A DNA stretch of 64,000 nt from Streptomyces caeruleatus (lineage in GTDB: Bacteria > Actinomycetota > Actinomycetes > Streptomycetales > Streptomycetaceae), in the NCBI RefSeq assembly GCF_001514235.1, contig NZ_KQ948934.1, positions 310,001-374,000 on the forward strand, read 5' to 3'. Both the position numbers and the translations under genes were made by a program. Below the pieces are notes generated by a model. The model was not told the DNA's origin, did not search any database, and saw nothing but the letters and a program-made list of their open reading frames with translations. This document shows, in pieces, positions 46,054 through 53,888 of the stretch (positions are counted from its first letter, which is position 1; each line of letters begins with the position of its first letter).

Positions 46054-46087
46054 GAGGGGCGCTTCCTCCCGTGGGGAAGCGCCCCTC
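46054..46087. terminator. Bidirectional terminator between the Gln-rich gene and mshC
   Basis: Perfect 13-bp stem GAGGGGCGCTTCC (46054-46066) / GGAAGCGCCCCTC (46075-46087), loop of 8, between convergent genes. Confidence 0.82.
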
Positions 46088-46103
46088 TCTCATGCTCCGG
46101 TGA

Positions 46104-47333
46104 TCAGAGGGCGACACCCAGCAGGGCGTCCACGGCCCGCGACACGACACCGGGGGCGCCGATGTCCGTGCCGCCGCTCTCCTCCTGTGCGGCTGCCCAG
46201 CGGTCGACCGCGGCGAGCGCGGCCGGGGCGTCCAGGTCGTTGGCGAGGGCCTCGCGGATCTCCTCGACGAGCGCCTCGGCGGGCGGGCCGTCGGGTCGGG
46301 ACACGGCGGCACGCCAGCGGTCGAGGCGGGCGAGGGCGTCCTGGAGCACCTGGTCGGTCCACTCCCAGTCGGCCCGGTAGTGGTGGGCGAGGAGGGCCAG
46401 GCGGATGGCGGCCGGGTCGACGCCGTCGCGGCGCAGCTGCGACACGAAGACCAGGTTGCCCTTGGACTTGGACATCTTCTCGCCGTGCAGGGCGACCATG
46501 CCGGCGTGGACGTACGCCTTGGCCATGGGGAACTCGCCGGTCAGCACCTGGGCGTGCGAGGCGCCCATCTCGTGGTGCGGGAAGGCCAGGTCGGAGCCGC
46601 CGCCCTGGACGTCGAAGGTCATGCCGAGGTGGTCGAGGGCGATGGCGACGCACTCGATGTGCCAGCCGGGCCGGCCACGGCCGAGCGAACCGCCGTCCCA
46701 GCTGGGCTCGCCGGGCCGTGCGGCCATCCACAGCATCGGGTCCAGGGGGTTCTTCTTGCCCGGACGGTCCGGGTCGCCGCCGCGCTCGGCCGACAGCAGC
46801 CGCATGGCGGCGGCGTCCAGGCCGGAGACCTTGCCGAAGTTCGGGTCGGACTCGACGGAGAAGTAGATGTCCCCGTCGAGCTCGTAGGCGGCTCCGGCGT
46901 CCCGCAGCCGCTCCACGAGCGGCACGATGCCGGGTATCGCCTCGACCGCGCCGATGTAGTGCCGCGGGGGCAGCATGCGCAGGGCCGTCATGTCCTCCCG
47001 GAAGAGGGCGGTCTCCTTCTCGGCGAGGGCGACCCAGTCGATGTTGTCCCGCTCGGCCCGCTCCAGGAGCGGATCGTCGACGTCGGTGACGTTCTGGACG
47101 TAGTGGACCTGCCGCTTGGTGTCGAGCCACACGCGCTGCACGAGGTCGAACGCGTTGTAGGTCGCCGCGTGACCCAGGTGGGTCGCGTCGTACGGCGTGA
47201 TGCCGCAGACGTAGATACGGGCGACGGGACCGGGGTCGAGGGTGACCAGACCGCCGGTCGCGGTGTCGTGGATCCTCAGGTCGCGGCCCTCACCGGGCAG
47301 GGCGGGGACCTCAGAAGCGGGCCAGGCATACAT
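46104..47333 (-). CDS. mshC: Mycothiol ligase MshC (Cys:GlcN-Ins ligase)
   Basis: 409 aa, cysteinyl-tRNA-synthetase paralogue. ARIYVCGITPYDATHLGHA carries the zinc Cys and the HxGH motif; GWHIECVAIALDHLG and KMSKSKGN are present. The short C-terminal part lacks the CysRS anticodon domain, which distinguishes MshC from CysS. It joins Cys to glucosaminyl-inositol in mycothiol synthesis, the main thiol of actinomycetes. It follows three conserved genes of the same strand (kinase-fold protein, DUF3090, phosphatase). Confidence 0.95.
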   Translation of the reverse strand: MYAWPASEVPALPGEGRDLRIHDTATGGLVTLDPGPVARIYVCGITPYDATHLGHAATYNAFDLVQRVWLDTKRQVHYVQNVTDVDDPLLERAERDNIDWVALAEKETALFREDMTALRMLPPRHYIGAVEAIPGIVPLVERLRDAGAAYELDGDIYFSVESDPNFGKVSGLDAAAMRLLSAERGGDPDRPGKKNPLDPMLWMAARPGEPSWDGGSLGRGRPGWHIECVAIALDHLGMTFDVQGGGSDLAFPHHEMGASHAQVLTGEFPMAKAYVHAGMVALHGEKMSKSKGNLVFVSQLRRDGVDPAAIRLALLAHHYRADWEWTDQVLQDALARLDRWRAAVSRPDGPPAEALVEEIREALANDLDAPAALAAVDRWAAAQEESGGTDIGAPGVVSRAVDALLGVAL

Positions 47334-47434
47334 GTCATGAGCCTAACCGGACGGATGTTCCGGATACGAACCGGACCAGGCCGGATGGCCGGTAAGGCCT
47401 TCTTGCGCGATACGGCACTTCATGCAGTGTCCCG

Positions 47435-48253
47435 CTAGACGGGCGGCCACGGAATGGCCGGCCACTCCCCGCTCGGCTGCGGATGCTTCCCGGACGTCAC
47501 CAGCGCCTCCACGCGCGCGCGTGTGGCCTCCACCTCGGCCGCGGTGATCAGCCCGGCCAGGCGGACCGCCAGGTCGCCGCCCTCCTTCAGGGCCTCCCGC
47601 AGGGCGCCGAGCACCTCGACGGCCTCGCCTGCCAGCGGCTCGCCCGCCCAGCCCCACAGCAGGGTCCGCAGCTTGTCGTCGACGTTGAAGGTGACGCCGT
47701 GGTCGATGCCGTAGAGCCGGCCGCCCTCGGTGGGCAGCAGGTGCCCGCCCTTGCGGTCGGCGTTGTTGATCACCGCGTCCAGGACGGCCATGCGCCGCAG
47801 CCGCTCGTCGTCGGCGTGCACCAGCAGGGCGGTCCTCCCCTCGCCGACCTCGGCGAAGCCGATCGCCTTCCAGCCGGGCTCGGGCTCCTCGCCGTCGACC
47901 AGGGCGAGCAGTTCGGCCTCGGGCGTCACCTCGATCCACAGCTGCACCATGCCCTCGCCGTACGGCCCGTCGCGCAGCACGGTGGGCGGTACGAGCCCCC
48001 AGCCGGTCGCCTCGGAGACCTCGTACGCGGCGACCTCGCGCTGCGCGAGGGTGCCGTCGGGGAAGTCCCACAGCGGCCGCTCACCGGCGACCGGCTTGTA
48101 CACGCAGGACGCCTCCTGCCCCTCGTGCGCGACCGTGCAGAACAGCGCCGCGTTGGACGCCTCGCGGATGCGTCCGCGCACAGTCAGCTCACCCTCGGTG
48201 AGCAGCTCCACCGGGGTCACGCTCCGCGGCGGTATCCGTTCTGGCGCGGACAT
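47435..48253 (-). CDS. SCO1664-family protein with PI3K/PI4K-like kinase fold
   Basis: 272 aa from ATG 48253. CVYKPVAGERPLWDFPDGTLAQREVAAYEVSEATGWGLVPPTVLRDG resembles the nucleotide-binding lobe of the HipA/PI4K-like families, with Lys in VYKPV. The catalytic-loop-like AVLDAVINNADRKGGHLL and metal-type YGIDHGVTFN are kept. It may phosphorylate a small molecule or protein; the substrate is unknown. Its start overlaps the end of the DUF3090 gene by 37 nt, so they are co-translated. The pairing with mshC is conserved in actinobacteria as far as I recall. Confidence 0.88.
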   Translation of the reverse strand: MSAPERIPPRSVTPVELLTEGELTVRGRIREASNAALFCTVAHEGQEASCVYKPVAGERPLWDFPDGTLAQREVAAYEVSEATGWGLVPPTVLRDGPYGEGMVQLWIEVTPEAELLALVDGEEPEPGWKAIGFAEVGEGRTALLVHADDERLRRMAVLDAVINNADRKGGHLLPTEGGRLYGIDHGVTFNVDDKLRTLLWGWAGEPLAGEAVEVLGALREALKEGGDLAVRLAGLITAAEVEATRARVEALVTSGKHPQPSGEWPAIPWPPV

Positions 48254-48807
48254 ACGTGTCCTTCCGGGTCGAGCGGGAGGCTGCACAGCGGACACGGCGG
48301 CCGCCCCGCGTTGACGACGTCAAGGGCGCGCTTGGCGAAGGCCCTCGCCTGCGCGCCGGTGAGCCGGACCCGCAGCATCGGGGGCCCGTTCTCCTCGTCC
48401 TGGAGGAGGCGTTCCTCGGCCTCGGCGAGGTCCTCCTCGGAGTCGGCGTCGAGCTCCACGAGGGCCTGGGCCTCGACGATCATGCGCTGCTCCTCGCCGT
48501 CCCAGGCCAGCGCCATGGTGCCGACGCGGAACTCCTCCTCCACGGGGGCGTCCAGCGGGGCGGTGTCGGCGATTTCGCTCGGCGGCATGGCGGGGACGGC
48601 GGCGCTGCCGCCACTACGCCGTACGACCTCGTCGAGCAGTTCGTCCATGCGCTCGGCGAGGGCGGCGACCTGGGTCTTCTCCAGGGCCACGCTGGTCACC
48701 CGGGAGCCCGCGGTGGCCTGGAGGAAGAACGTACGGCGCCCGGGCAGTCCGACCGTACCGGCCACGAAGCGGTCCGGGGGGTCGTAGAGGAACACCTGAC
48801 GGGACAC
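48217..48807 (-). CDS. DUF3090 family protein
   Basis: 196 aa from GTG 48807, with GGAGACAGGA just upstream. Begins SRQVFLYDPPDRFVAGTVGLPGRRTFFLQA, the typical DUF3090 start. The C terminus has a zinc-ribbon-like PCPLCSLPLDPEGHVCP. Unknown function. Overlaps the kinase-fold gene. Confidence 0.92.
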   Translation of the reverse strand: MSRQVFLYDPPDRFVAGTVGLPGRRTFFLQATAGSRVTSVALEKTQVAALAERMDELLDEVVRRSGGSAAVPAMPPSEIADTAPLDAPVEEEFRVGTMALAWDGEEQRMIVEAQALVELDADSEEDLAEAEERLLQDEENGPPMLRVRLTGAQARAFAKRALDVVNAGRPPCPLCSLPLDPEGHVCPRQNGYRRGA

Positions 48808-48874
48808 GTCCTGTCTCCATTGGAATCGTGAGTACAGCGCTGCTTCGACCGCTTCACCCTACTGCGCCGGACGA

Positions 48875-49561
48875 TCACGGTGCGCCCGCGCCGCCCCCGA
48901 CCGTCGCGTCGCCGGCCGGCGGTTCCTCGCGCGGGGCGAGGGAGGCGAAATCACCGGTGTCGCCGAGGCGTACGAGGAACGGCCTCAGGCGTGTGTAGCG
49001 GATCGCGGTGATGGAACACGGTTCGACGGAGATCCTCTGGAACAGGTCGAGATGAAGTCCGAGTGCGTCCGCGACGAGGGACTTGATGATGTCGCCGTGC
49101 GAGCACATCAGATACACGGCGTCGGCGCCGTGATCGCGCTCCACGCGCGCGTTCCACTCCCGTACGGCTTCGGCCGCCCGGGTCTGCATCGCCCGCATCG
49201 ACTCACCGCCGGGGAACGCGGCGGCCGACGGGTGGGCCTGGACGACCTCCATCAGCGGCTCGTCCCCCAGTTCGGCGAGCTTGCGGCCGGACCAGTCGCC
49301 GTAGTGGCACTCCCCGATCCGTTCGTCGGTGTGCGCGGTGAGTTCCGGCCGGGCCTCCAGCAGCGGCCGGATCGTCTCCTGGCAGCGCTGCAGCGGGCTG
49401 GCGACGACCTCGGAGATCGGCAGCGCGGCGAGCCGTCCGGGCAGTGCGGCGGCCTGCGCGGCCCCGCGCTCGTCGAGGGCGACGCCGGGCGTCCACCCGG
49501 CGAGGAGGCCCTCGGTGTTGGCGGTGGATCGTCCGTGGCGGACCAGGATCAACGTCGGCAT
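48875..49561 (-). CDS. Histidine phosphatase-family protein (phosphoglycerate-mutase-like)
   Basis: 228 aa from ATG 49561, where the core begins MPTLILVRHGRST; codons further upstream are unlikely. RHG catalytic His, ASPLQRCQET, Glu/His in HYGDWSG, second His in MCSHGDII. The substrate is unknown. In the same leftward set as DUF3090 and the kinase-fold gene, which suggests a phosphorylation-dephosphorylation pair. Confidence 0.92.
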   Translation of the reverse strand: MPTLILVRHGRSTANTEGLLAGWTPGVALDERGAAQAAALPGRLAALPISEVVASPLQRCQETIRPLLEARPELTAHTDERIGECHYGDWSGRKLAELGDEPLMEVVQAHPSAAAFPGGESMRAMQTRAAEAVREWNARVERDHGADAVYLMCSHGDIIKSLVADALGLHLDLFQRISVEPCSITAIRYTRLRPFLVRLGDTGDFASLAPREEPPAGDATVGGGAGAP

Positions 49562-49623
49562 GCGGCCCAGCGTAGGCATACGACCGGGTGCGCCCGCGAG
49601 GGGATGGCGGGAGAATACGCCCC

Positions 49624-50622
49624 GTGATCGTCGACTGCGCCATCTACCGGGACGGGCGCCGGACGGAGGGGCCCGCGGACTTCTCCGACGCCCTGGATCT
49701 GTGCCGTCTGCGGGGCGACGCGTTCGTCTGGATCGGCCTGTACGAGCCCACGGAGAGGGAGTTCGACAAGGTCACCGACGAGTTCGGGCTGCACCCGCTG
49801 GCCGTGGAGGACGCCCTGAACGCGCACCAGCGGCCCAAGCTGGAGGTCTACGACGACTCGCTGTTCATGGTCCTCAAGCCGGTCGGCTACGAGGCGAAGA
49901 GCGACATCGTCTCCTCCGGGGAGGTCATGGTCTTCATCGGCGACTCGTTCGTGGTGACCGTCCGGCACGGCGAGGAGGCGCCGCTGGGGGCCGTACGCAA
50001 CCGTCTCGAACACGAGCCGGAGATGCTCCGGCACGGTCCCACGGCGGTGCTGTACATGATCGCCGACGCGGTGGTCGACCACTACGTCGAGGTGGCGGGC
50101 GAACTGGGCACTGACCTGGAGGAGCTGGAGGCCGAGGTGTTCTCGCCGATCGGCGGCGGCTCACGGCACACGGCGTCCCGGATCTACGCCTTCAAGCGGC
50201 AGATCCTGGAGTTCCGCAGAGCCACCGGCCCGCTCGCACAGCCCCTGTCCCGGCTCGCCGGTACCGGCATGATCGGCGCGCGCGTGCCCTTCGTGCACGA
50301 CAAGGCACAGCCCTTCTTCCGTGACGTCAGCGACCACCTCACGCGTGTGAACGAGGCGGTGGAGGGCCTGGACCGGCTGGTCTCGGACGTCCTCGCGGCG
50401 CATCTGGCGCAGACGAGCGTCCGGCAGAACGACGACGTACGGAAGATCTCCGCGTGGGCGGCCATGGCCGCGATCCCCACGATGATCGCGGGGATCTACG
50501 GCATGAACTTCGAGCACATGCCCGAGCTGCGCTGGGCGGGCTCGTACCCGCTGCTGATCGTGGGCATGGTCGCCCTGGAGGTGCTGTTGTACCGGCTGTT
50601 CAAACGCCGGGGCTGGCTGTAG
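49624..50622 (+). CDS. CorA-family Mg2+/Co2+ transporter
   Basis: 332 aa from GTG 49624. Long cytoplasmic N-terminal domain, then two C-terminal membrane helices joined by the selectivity motif YGMN (GMN at 293-295) and the loop NFEHMPEL. Pentameric channel for divalent cations. The ribosome site is a GGGAG at a rather long distance. It ends one base before the convergent ferritin-like gene stop. Confidence 0.94.
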   Translation: MIVDCAIYRDGRRTEGPADFSDALDLCRLRGDAFVWIGLYEPTEREFDKVTDEFGLHPLAVEDALNAHQRPKLEVYDDSLFMVLKPVGYEAKSDIVSSGEVMVFIGDSFVVTVRHGEEAPLGAVRNRLEHEPEMLRHGPTAVLYMIADAVVDHYVEVAGELGTDLEELEAEVFSPIGGGSRHTASRIYAFKRQILEFRRATGPLAQPLSRLAGTGMIGARVPFVHDKAQPFFRDVSDHLTRVNEAVEGLDRLVSDVLAAHLAQTSVRQNDDVRKISAWAAMAAIPTMIAGIYGMNFEHMPELRWAGSYPLLIVGMVALEVLLYRLFKRRGWL

Positions 50623-50623
50623 G

Positions 50624-51412
50624 TCAGGCGAACTCGGGCGCGGAGGTGGCCGGTCCGCCGAGGGCGTCACGGCGTTCGGGCAACTTCAGGGACACCATGC
50701 GCCGCCAGCCGCCGAGCCGCTCCCAGGCGTACACGGCGTGGATGCCCGCGGCGAGCACGGCCGCCTTGGGGCGGGACCAGCCGAGGACGCGGCCCATGTG
50801 GGCCATGACGGCGAGGCTGACGTCCCGGTAGATCCGGATCTCGGCGAGCGCGCACTCGCGCAGCGTCCGCTGGATGGCCCGGCCGTGCCCCTGGGCGGCG
50901 AAGCGCAGGAGTTCCTCGTGGCAGTAGGCGAGGTGGTTGTCCTCGTCGTCGGAGATCATCCTGACCGCGCGGCCGAGGACGGGATGGTCGGCGAAGTGCT
51001 TGCGCAGCAGGTCCATCTGCTCGGAGGCGCGCTGCTCGGTGACCCGGCTGTGCGACAGGTAGGTGACGACGTCCTGGACGGTGAGCGCCTCGTCGGCCTT
51101 GAGCCGGTCGTGGGCGAGGCCGATGCCGTGCTGCTCCAGCAGCATCGTGTAGTCGGTCTCGGGCGGTACGGGGACGGGCTGGAGGCCGCGCTTCTTCATC
51201 AGGGCGTTGAAGATCCGCCCGTGCTTGTCCTCGTCCGCCCCGTGCCGGGTGATCTTGGGCGCGAGAGCACGCTCGCTCTGCGGGACCAGCGCGGCGATCC
51301 GCGCGTTCTCCCAGCCGCCCTGGGACTCGCCGCTGGCCGCGATGGAGCAGAACAGGCGGAAGGACTCGTCGTTGTCGATGATCTCCTGGAACAGACTCTT
51401 GGCCGAAAGCAT
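50624..51412 (-). CDS. Ferritin-like superfamily protein
   Basis: 262 aa, mostly helical. Carboxylate/His pairs of a di-iron four-helix bundle are visible: ADEDKHGRIF and ISDDEDNHLAYCHEELL, with Glu residues in the partner helices (SEQMDLL, ECALAEIRIY). Family members include fatty-acid-desaturase-like and Mn/Fe oxidase proteins; the reaction is unknown. The 51413-51579 stretch upstream holds no gene. Confidence 0.88.
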   Translation of the reverse strand: MLSAKSLFQEIIDNDESFRLFCSIAASGESQGGWENARIAALVPQSERALAPKITRHGADEDKHGRIFNALMKKRGLQPVPVPPETDYTMLLEQHGIGLAHDRLKADEALTVQDVVTYLSHSRVTEQRASEQMDLLRKHFADHPVLGRAVRMISDDEDNHLAYCHEELLRFAAQGHGRAIQRTLRECALAEIRIYRDVSLAVMAHMGRVLGWSRPKAAVLAAGIHAVYAWERLGGWRRMVSLKLPERRDALGGPATSAPEFA

Positions 51413-51579
51413 CGTGGGGCACCTCTCTGCAGGACGCCGCAGGATTCCGCAGAGAACGAGTCAAATGCGGCGAGAGAGGTGCTGCAACAGCTGTGTCGGA
51501 CAACTCCGCCAAAAGAATGACCACCGGGGTCACGACGGGGGCGTAACCGGGTGGGGCACGCGCGCGTTGTGCTGCGTGA

Positions 51580-51620
51580 CGGCCGTGGCGGGGAAGACCC
51601 CCGAGCCCCCACCACGGCCG
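51580..51620 (-). terminator. Hairpin after the LLM oxidoreductase gene
   Basis: CGGCCGTGG (51580-51588) / CCACGGCCG (51612-51620) with a second GGGG/CCCC stem inside, 43 nt past the stop of the leftward LLM gene. No T-run. Confidence 0.5.
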
Positions 51621-51663
51621 CTGAAAACTCCCCAGGCTGTACGGCGTCCGGTGCCGGCGTGTG

Positions 51664-52719
51664 CTACGCGAGCCCGGCGCGCTCCAGGGCCTCGGTGCCG
51701 GCGCGGAGCGAGGCGAGCCGCTCGTCGAGAGTGAAGCCGGCGGGTGCGAGGGACAGGGTGGTGACCCCGGCCGCGGCGTAGGCCTTCATCCGGTCGGCGA
51801 TGCGGTCCACGGAACCCAGCAGCGCGGTCTTGTCGATCAGGTCCTGCGGTACGGCGGCCGCGGCGCCCTGCTTGTCGCCGGAGAGGTACTTGCTCTGGAT
51901 CTCGGCGGCTTCCTTCTCGTAGCCCATGCGCTGGGCGAGCTGGTTGTAGAAGTTCTGCTTGGGGCTGCCCATGCCGCCGACGTACAGCGCGGTGTAGGGG
52001 CGGAAGGTGTCGGCGAGCGTGGCCACGTCCTTGTCGTCGCCGACGGCGAGCGGCAGGGTCGGGCAGACGTCGAACCCGTCGAGGGTCAGGCCCGCCTTCT
52101 CGCGCCCGGCGCGCAGGTACTTGATCGTCGTGTCCTCCAGGTGCTCGGCGGAGGGGAAGATCAGCAGGGCGCCGTCGGCGATCTCACCGGTCTGTTCGAG
52201 GTTCTTCGGGCCGATGGCGGCGATGTACAGCGGGATGTGCTCGCGCTGCGGGTGCACGGTCAGCTTGATCGGCTTGCCGGGGCCGCCGGGCAGCGGCAGC
52301 GTCCAGTGCTGACCCTCGTACGACAGGCGCTCGCGGGTCATGGCCTTGCGGACGATCTCGACGTACTCACGCGTGCGTGCCAGCGGCTTGTCGAACTTGA
52401 CGCCGTACCAGCCCTCGGAGACCTGCGGTCCGGAGACGCCGAGGCCGAGGCGGAAGCGGCCGCCGGAGAGCGAGTCCAGGGTCGCGGCCGTCATCGCGGT
52501 CATCGCGGGCTGGCGGGCCGGGATCTGGAAGATGGCGGAGCCGACGTCGATGCGCTCGGTCTGGGCGGCGACCCAGCTCAGCACGGTGGCGGCGTCCGAG
52601 CCGTACGCCTCGGCGGCCCAGCACACGGCGTACCCCAGCCGGTCGGCCTCCTGCGCGACGGCGAGGTTGTCCGCGTCCATTCCGGCACCCCAGTAGCCGA
52701 GGTTGATCCCGAGCTGCAT
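51664..52719 (-). CDS. F420-dependent LLM-class oxidoreductase
   Basis: 351 aa, AAGGGG 8 nt before the ATG. LGINLGYWGAGMDADNLAVAQEADRLGY start, RFRLGLGVSGPQVSEGWYGVKFDKPLARTREYVEIVR, HIPLYIAAIGPKNLEQTGEIADG: the luciferase-like F420 family. The reaction is unknown; a TIM-barrel hydride transfer to or from F420 is expected. It is transcribed divergently from the aldo/keto reductase. Confidence 0.92.
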   Translation of the reverse strand: MQLGINLGYWGAGMDADNLAVAQEADRLGYAVCWAAEAYGSDAATVLSWVAAQTERIDVGSAIFQIPARQPAMTAMTAATLDSLSGGRFRLGLGVSGPQVSEGWYGVKFDKPLARTREYVEIVRKAMTRERLSYEGQHWTLPLPGGPGKPIKLTVHPQREHIPLYIAAIGPKNLEQTGEIADGALLIFPSAEHLEDTTIKYLRAGREKAGLTLDGFDVCPTLPLAVGDDKDVATLADTFRPYTALYVGGMGSPKQNFYNQLAQRMGYEKEAAEIQSKYLSGDKQGAAAAVPQDLIDKTALLGSVDRIADRMKAYAAAGVTTLSLAPAGFTLDERLASLRAGTEALERAGLA

Positions 52720-52730
52720 GGCCGATCCCC

Positions 52731-52744
52731 TTACCGATCAGTAA
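52731..52744 (-). promoter_or_regulatory. TetR-like palindrome at the LLM gene start
   Basis: TTACCGATCAGTAA, arms TTAC/GTAA, 12 nt upstream of the LLM ATG. Such TTAC-N6-GTAA sites are typical for TetR-family repressors, but no TetR gene is in the window. It covers the ribosome site edge. Confidence 0.35.
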
Positions 52745-52890
52745 CGTCCCTTGTGCGCCCGACCATAGCGCGGGGGGCGTCCCCCGGGGAGGCCGGTGTG
52801 GCGGGCGTCGCCCCGACGGCCGTGCGGATGCCCGGTGACCGTCCTGAAAACTGGTTATCCACAGGCCCCCACATGGCAGGTTCTGGCCAG

Positions 52891-52896
52891 TAATCT
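52891..52896 (+). promoter_or_regulatory. -10-like TAATCT close to the aldo/keto reductase ATG
   Basis: TAATCT ends 8 nt before the ATG at 52905 and no ribosome site is present, so a leaderless transcript is likely. Confidence 0.4.
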
Positions 52897-52904
52897 CGGC
52901 GTTC

Positions 52905-53888
52905 ATGGAGCAGAGGCATCTCGGCCGTACCGGCCTGCGCGTGTCCCGGATCGGGCTCGGCACCCTCACCTGGGGCAGGGACACCGACGAGCATGATGCC
53001 GCGGACCTGTTGAAGACGTTCTGGGAGGCGGGCGGCAGCCTCGTCGACACGGCCGACGTGTACGGCGACGGGGAGGCCGAGTACCTGCTCGGGCGGCTGA
53101 TAGAAGGCCTGGTCCCGCGCCGGGACCTGGTGATCTCGACGAAGGCGGGCAGCGTGCCCGACCCGGACCGCCGGTTCGACGGCTCGCGCGGCCATCTGCT
53201 CTCCGCGCTGGACGCCTCGCTGGCCCGGCTCGGCACGGACTACGTCGACGTCTGGCACATCCACGCCTATGACCCCTCCACCCCGCTGGAGGAGACCCTC
53301 CAGGCCCTCGACCTGGCGGTCAGCAGCGGCCGGGCCCGCTATGCCGGGGTCTCCAACTTCTGCGGCTGGCAGCTCGCCAAGGCGGCGACCTGGCAGCTCG
53401 CGGCGCCCGGCACCAGGACCCGGCTGGCGAGCACACAGCTGGAGTACTCCCTGCTGCAGCGCGGCGTGGAGCGCGAAGTGCTGCCGGCCGCGCTGGACCT
53501 GGGCATCGGCCTGCTGCCGTCCTCGCCTCTCGGCCGGGGCGTCCTGACGGCGAAGTACCGCAATGCCACTCCCCCGGACTCCCGCGGCGCCTCGGAGCAT
53601 CTGGCGCCCTTCGTCGCGCCGTACCTCGACGACACGGCGAGCCGCATCGTGGACGCCGTGCAGACGGCGGCCGACGGGCTGGCCGTCACCCCGCTCCAGG
53701 TCGCCCTCGCCTGGGTGCGTGACCGTCCCGGCGTGGCCGCGCCCGTCATCGGCCCGCGCAACGCCCAGCAGCTCACGGCGGCGTTGTCAGTGGAGGCCCT
53801 TAGTCTTCCTGACGAGATCTGCCGGGCGCTCGACGACGTGTCGGCGCCCGTGCACCGCTATCCCGATCACGACTGGAGCACGCTGTGA
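52905..53888 (+). CDS. Aldo/keto reductase
   Basis: 327 aa TIM-barrel NADPH reductase. Catalytic tetrad: Asp and Tyr in DTADVYGDGEAEYLLG, Lys in VISTKAG, His in VWHIHAYDP. QLEYSLLQRGVEREVLPAALDLGIGLLPSSPLGRG is typical of the family. The physiological substrate is unknown. No Shine-Dalgarno sequence upstream (see promoter note). Stop overlaps the GTG of the next gene (GTGA). Confidence 0.94.
   Translation: MEQRHLGRTGLRVSRIGLGTLTWGRDTDEHDAADLLKTFWEAGGSLVDTADVYGDGEAEYLLGRLIEGLVPRRDLVISTKAGSVPDPDRRFDGSRGHLLSALDASLARLGTDYVDVWHIHAYDPSTPLEETLQALDLAVSSGRARYAGVSNFCGWQLAKAATWQLAAPGTRTRLASTQLEYSLLQRGVEREVLPAALDLGIGLLPSSPLGRGVLTAKYRNATPPDSRGASEHLAPFVAPYLDDTASRIVDAVQTAADGLAVTPLQVALAWVRDRPGVAAPVIGPRNAQQLTAALSVEALSLPDEICRALDDVSAPVHRYPDHDWSTL

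Noticed and set aside
52855..52863. TTATCCACA, a DnaA-box match
   Set aside because: A single box with no cluster, no dnaA/dnaN nearby and no AT-rich unwinding region; not an origin.
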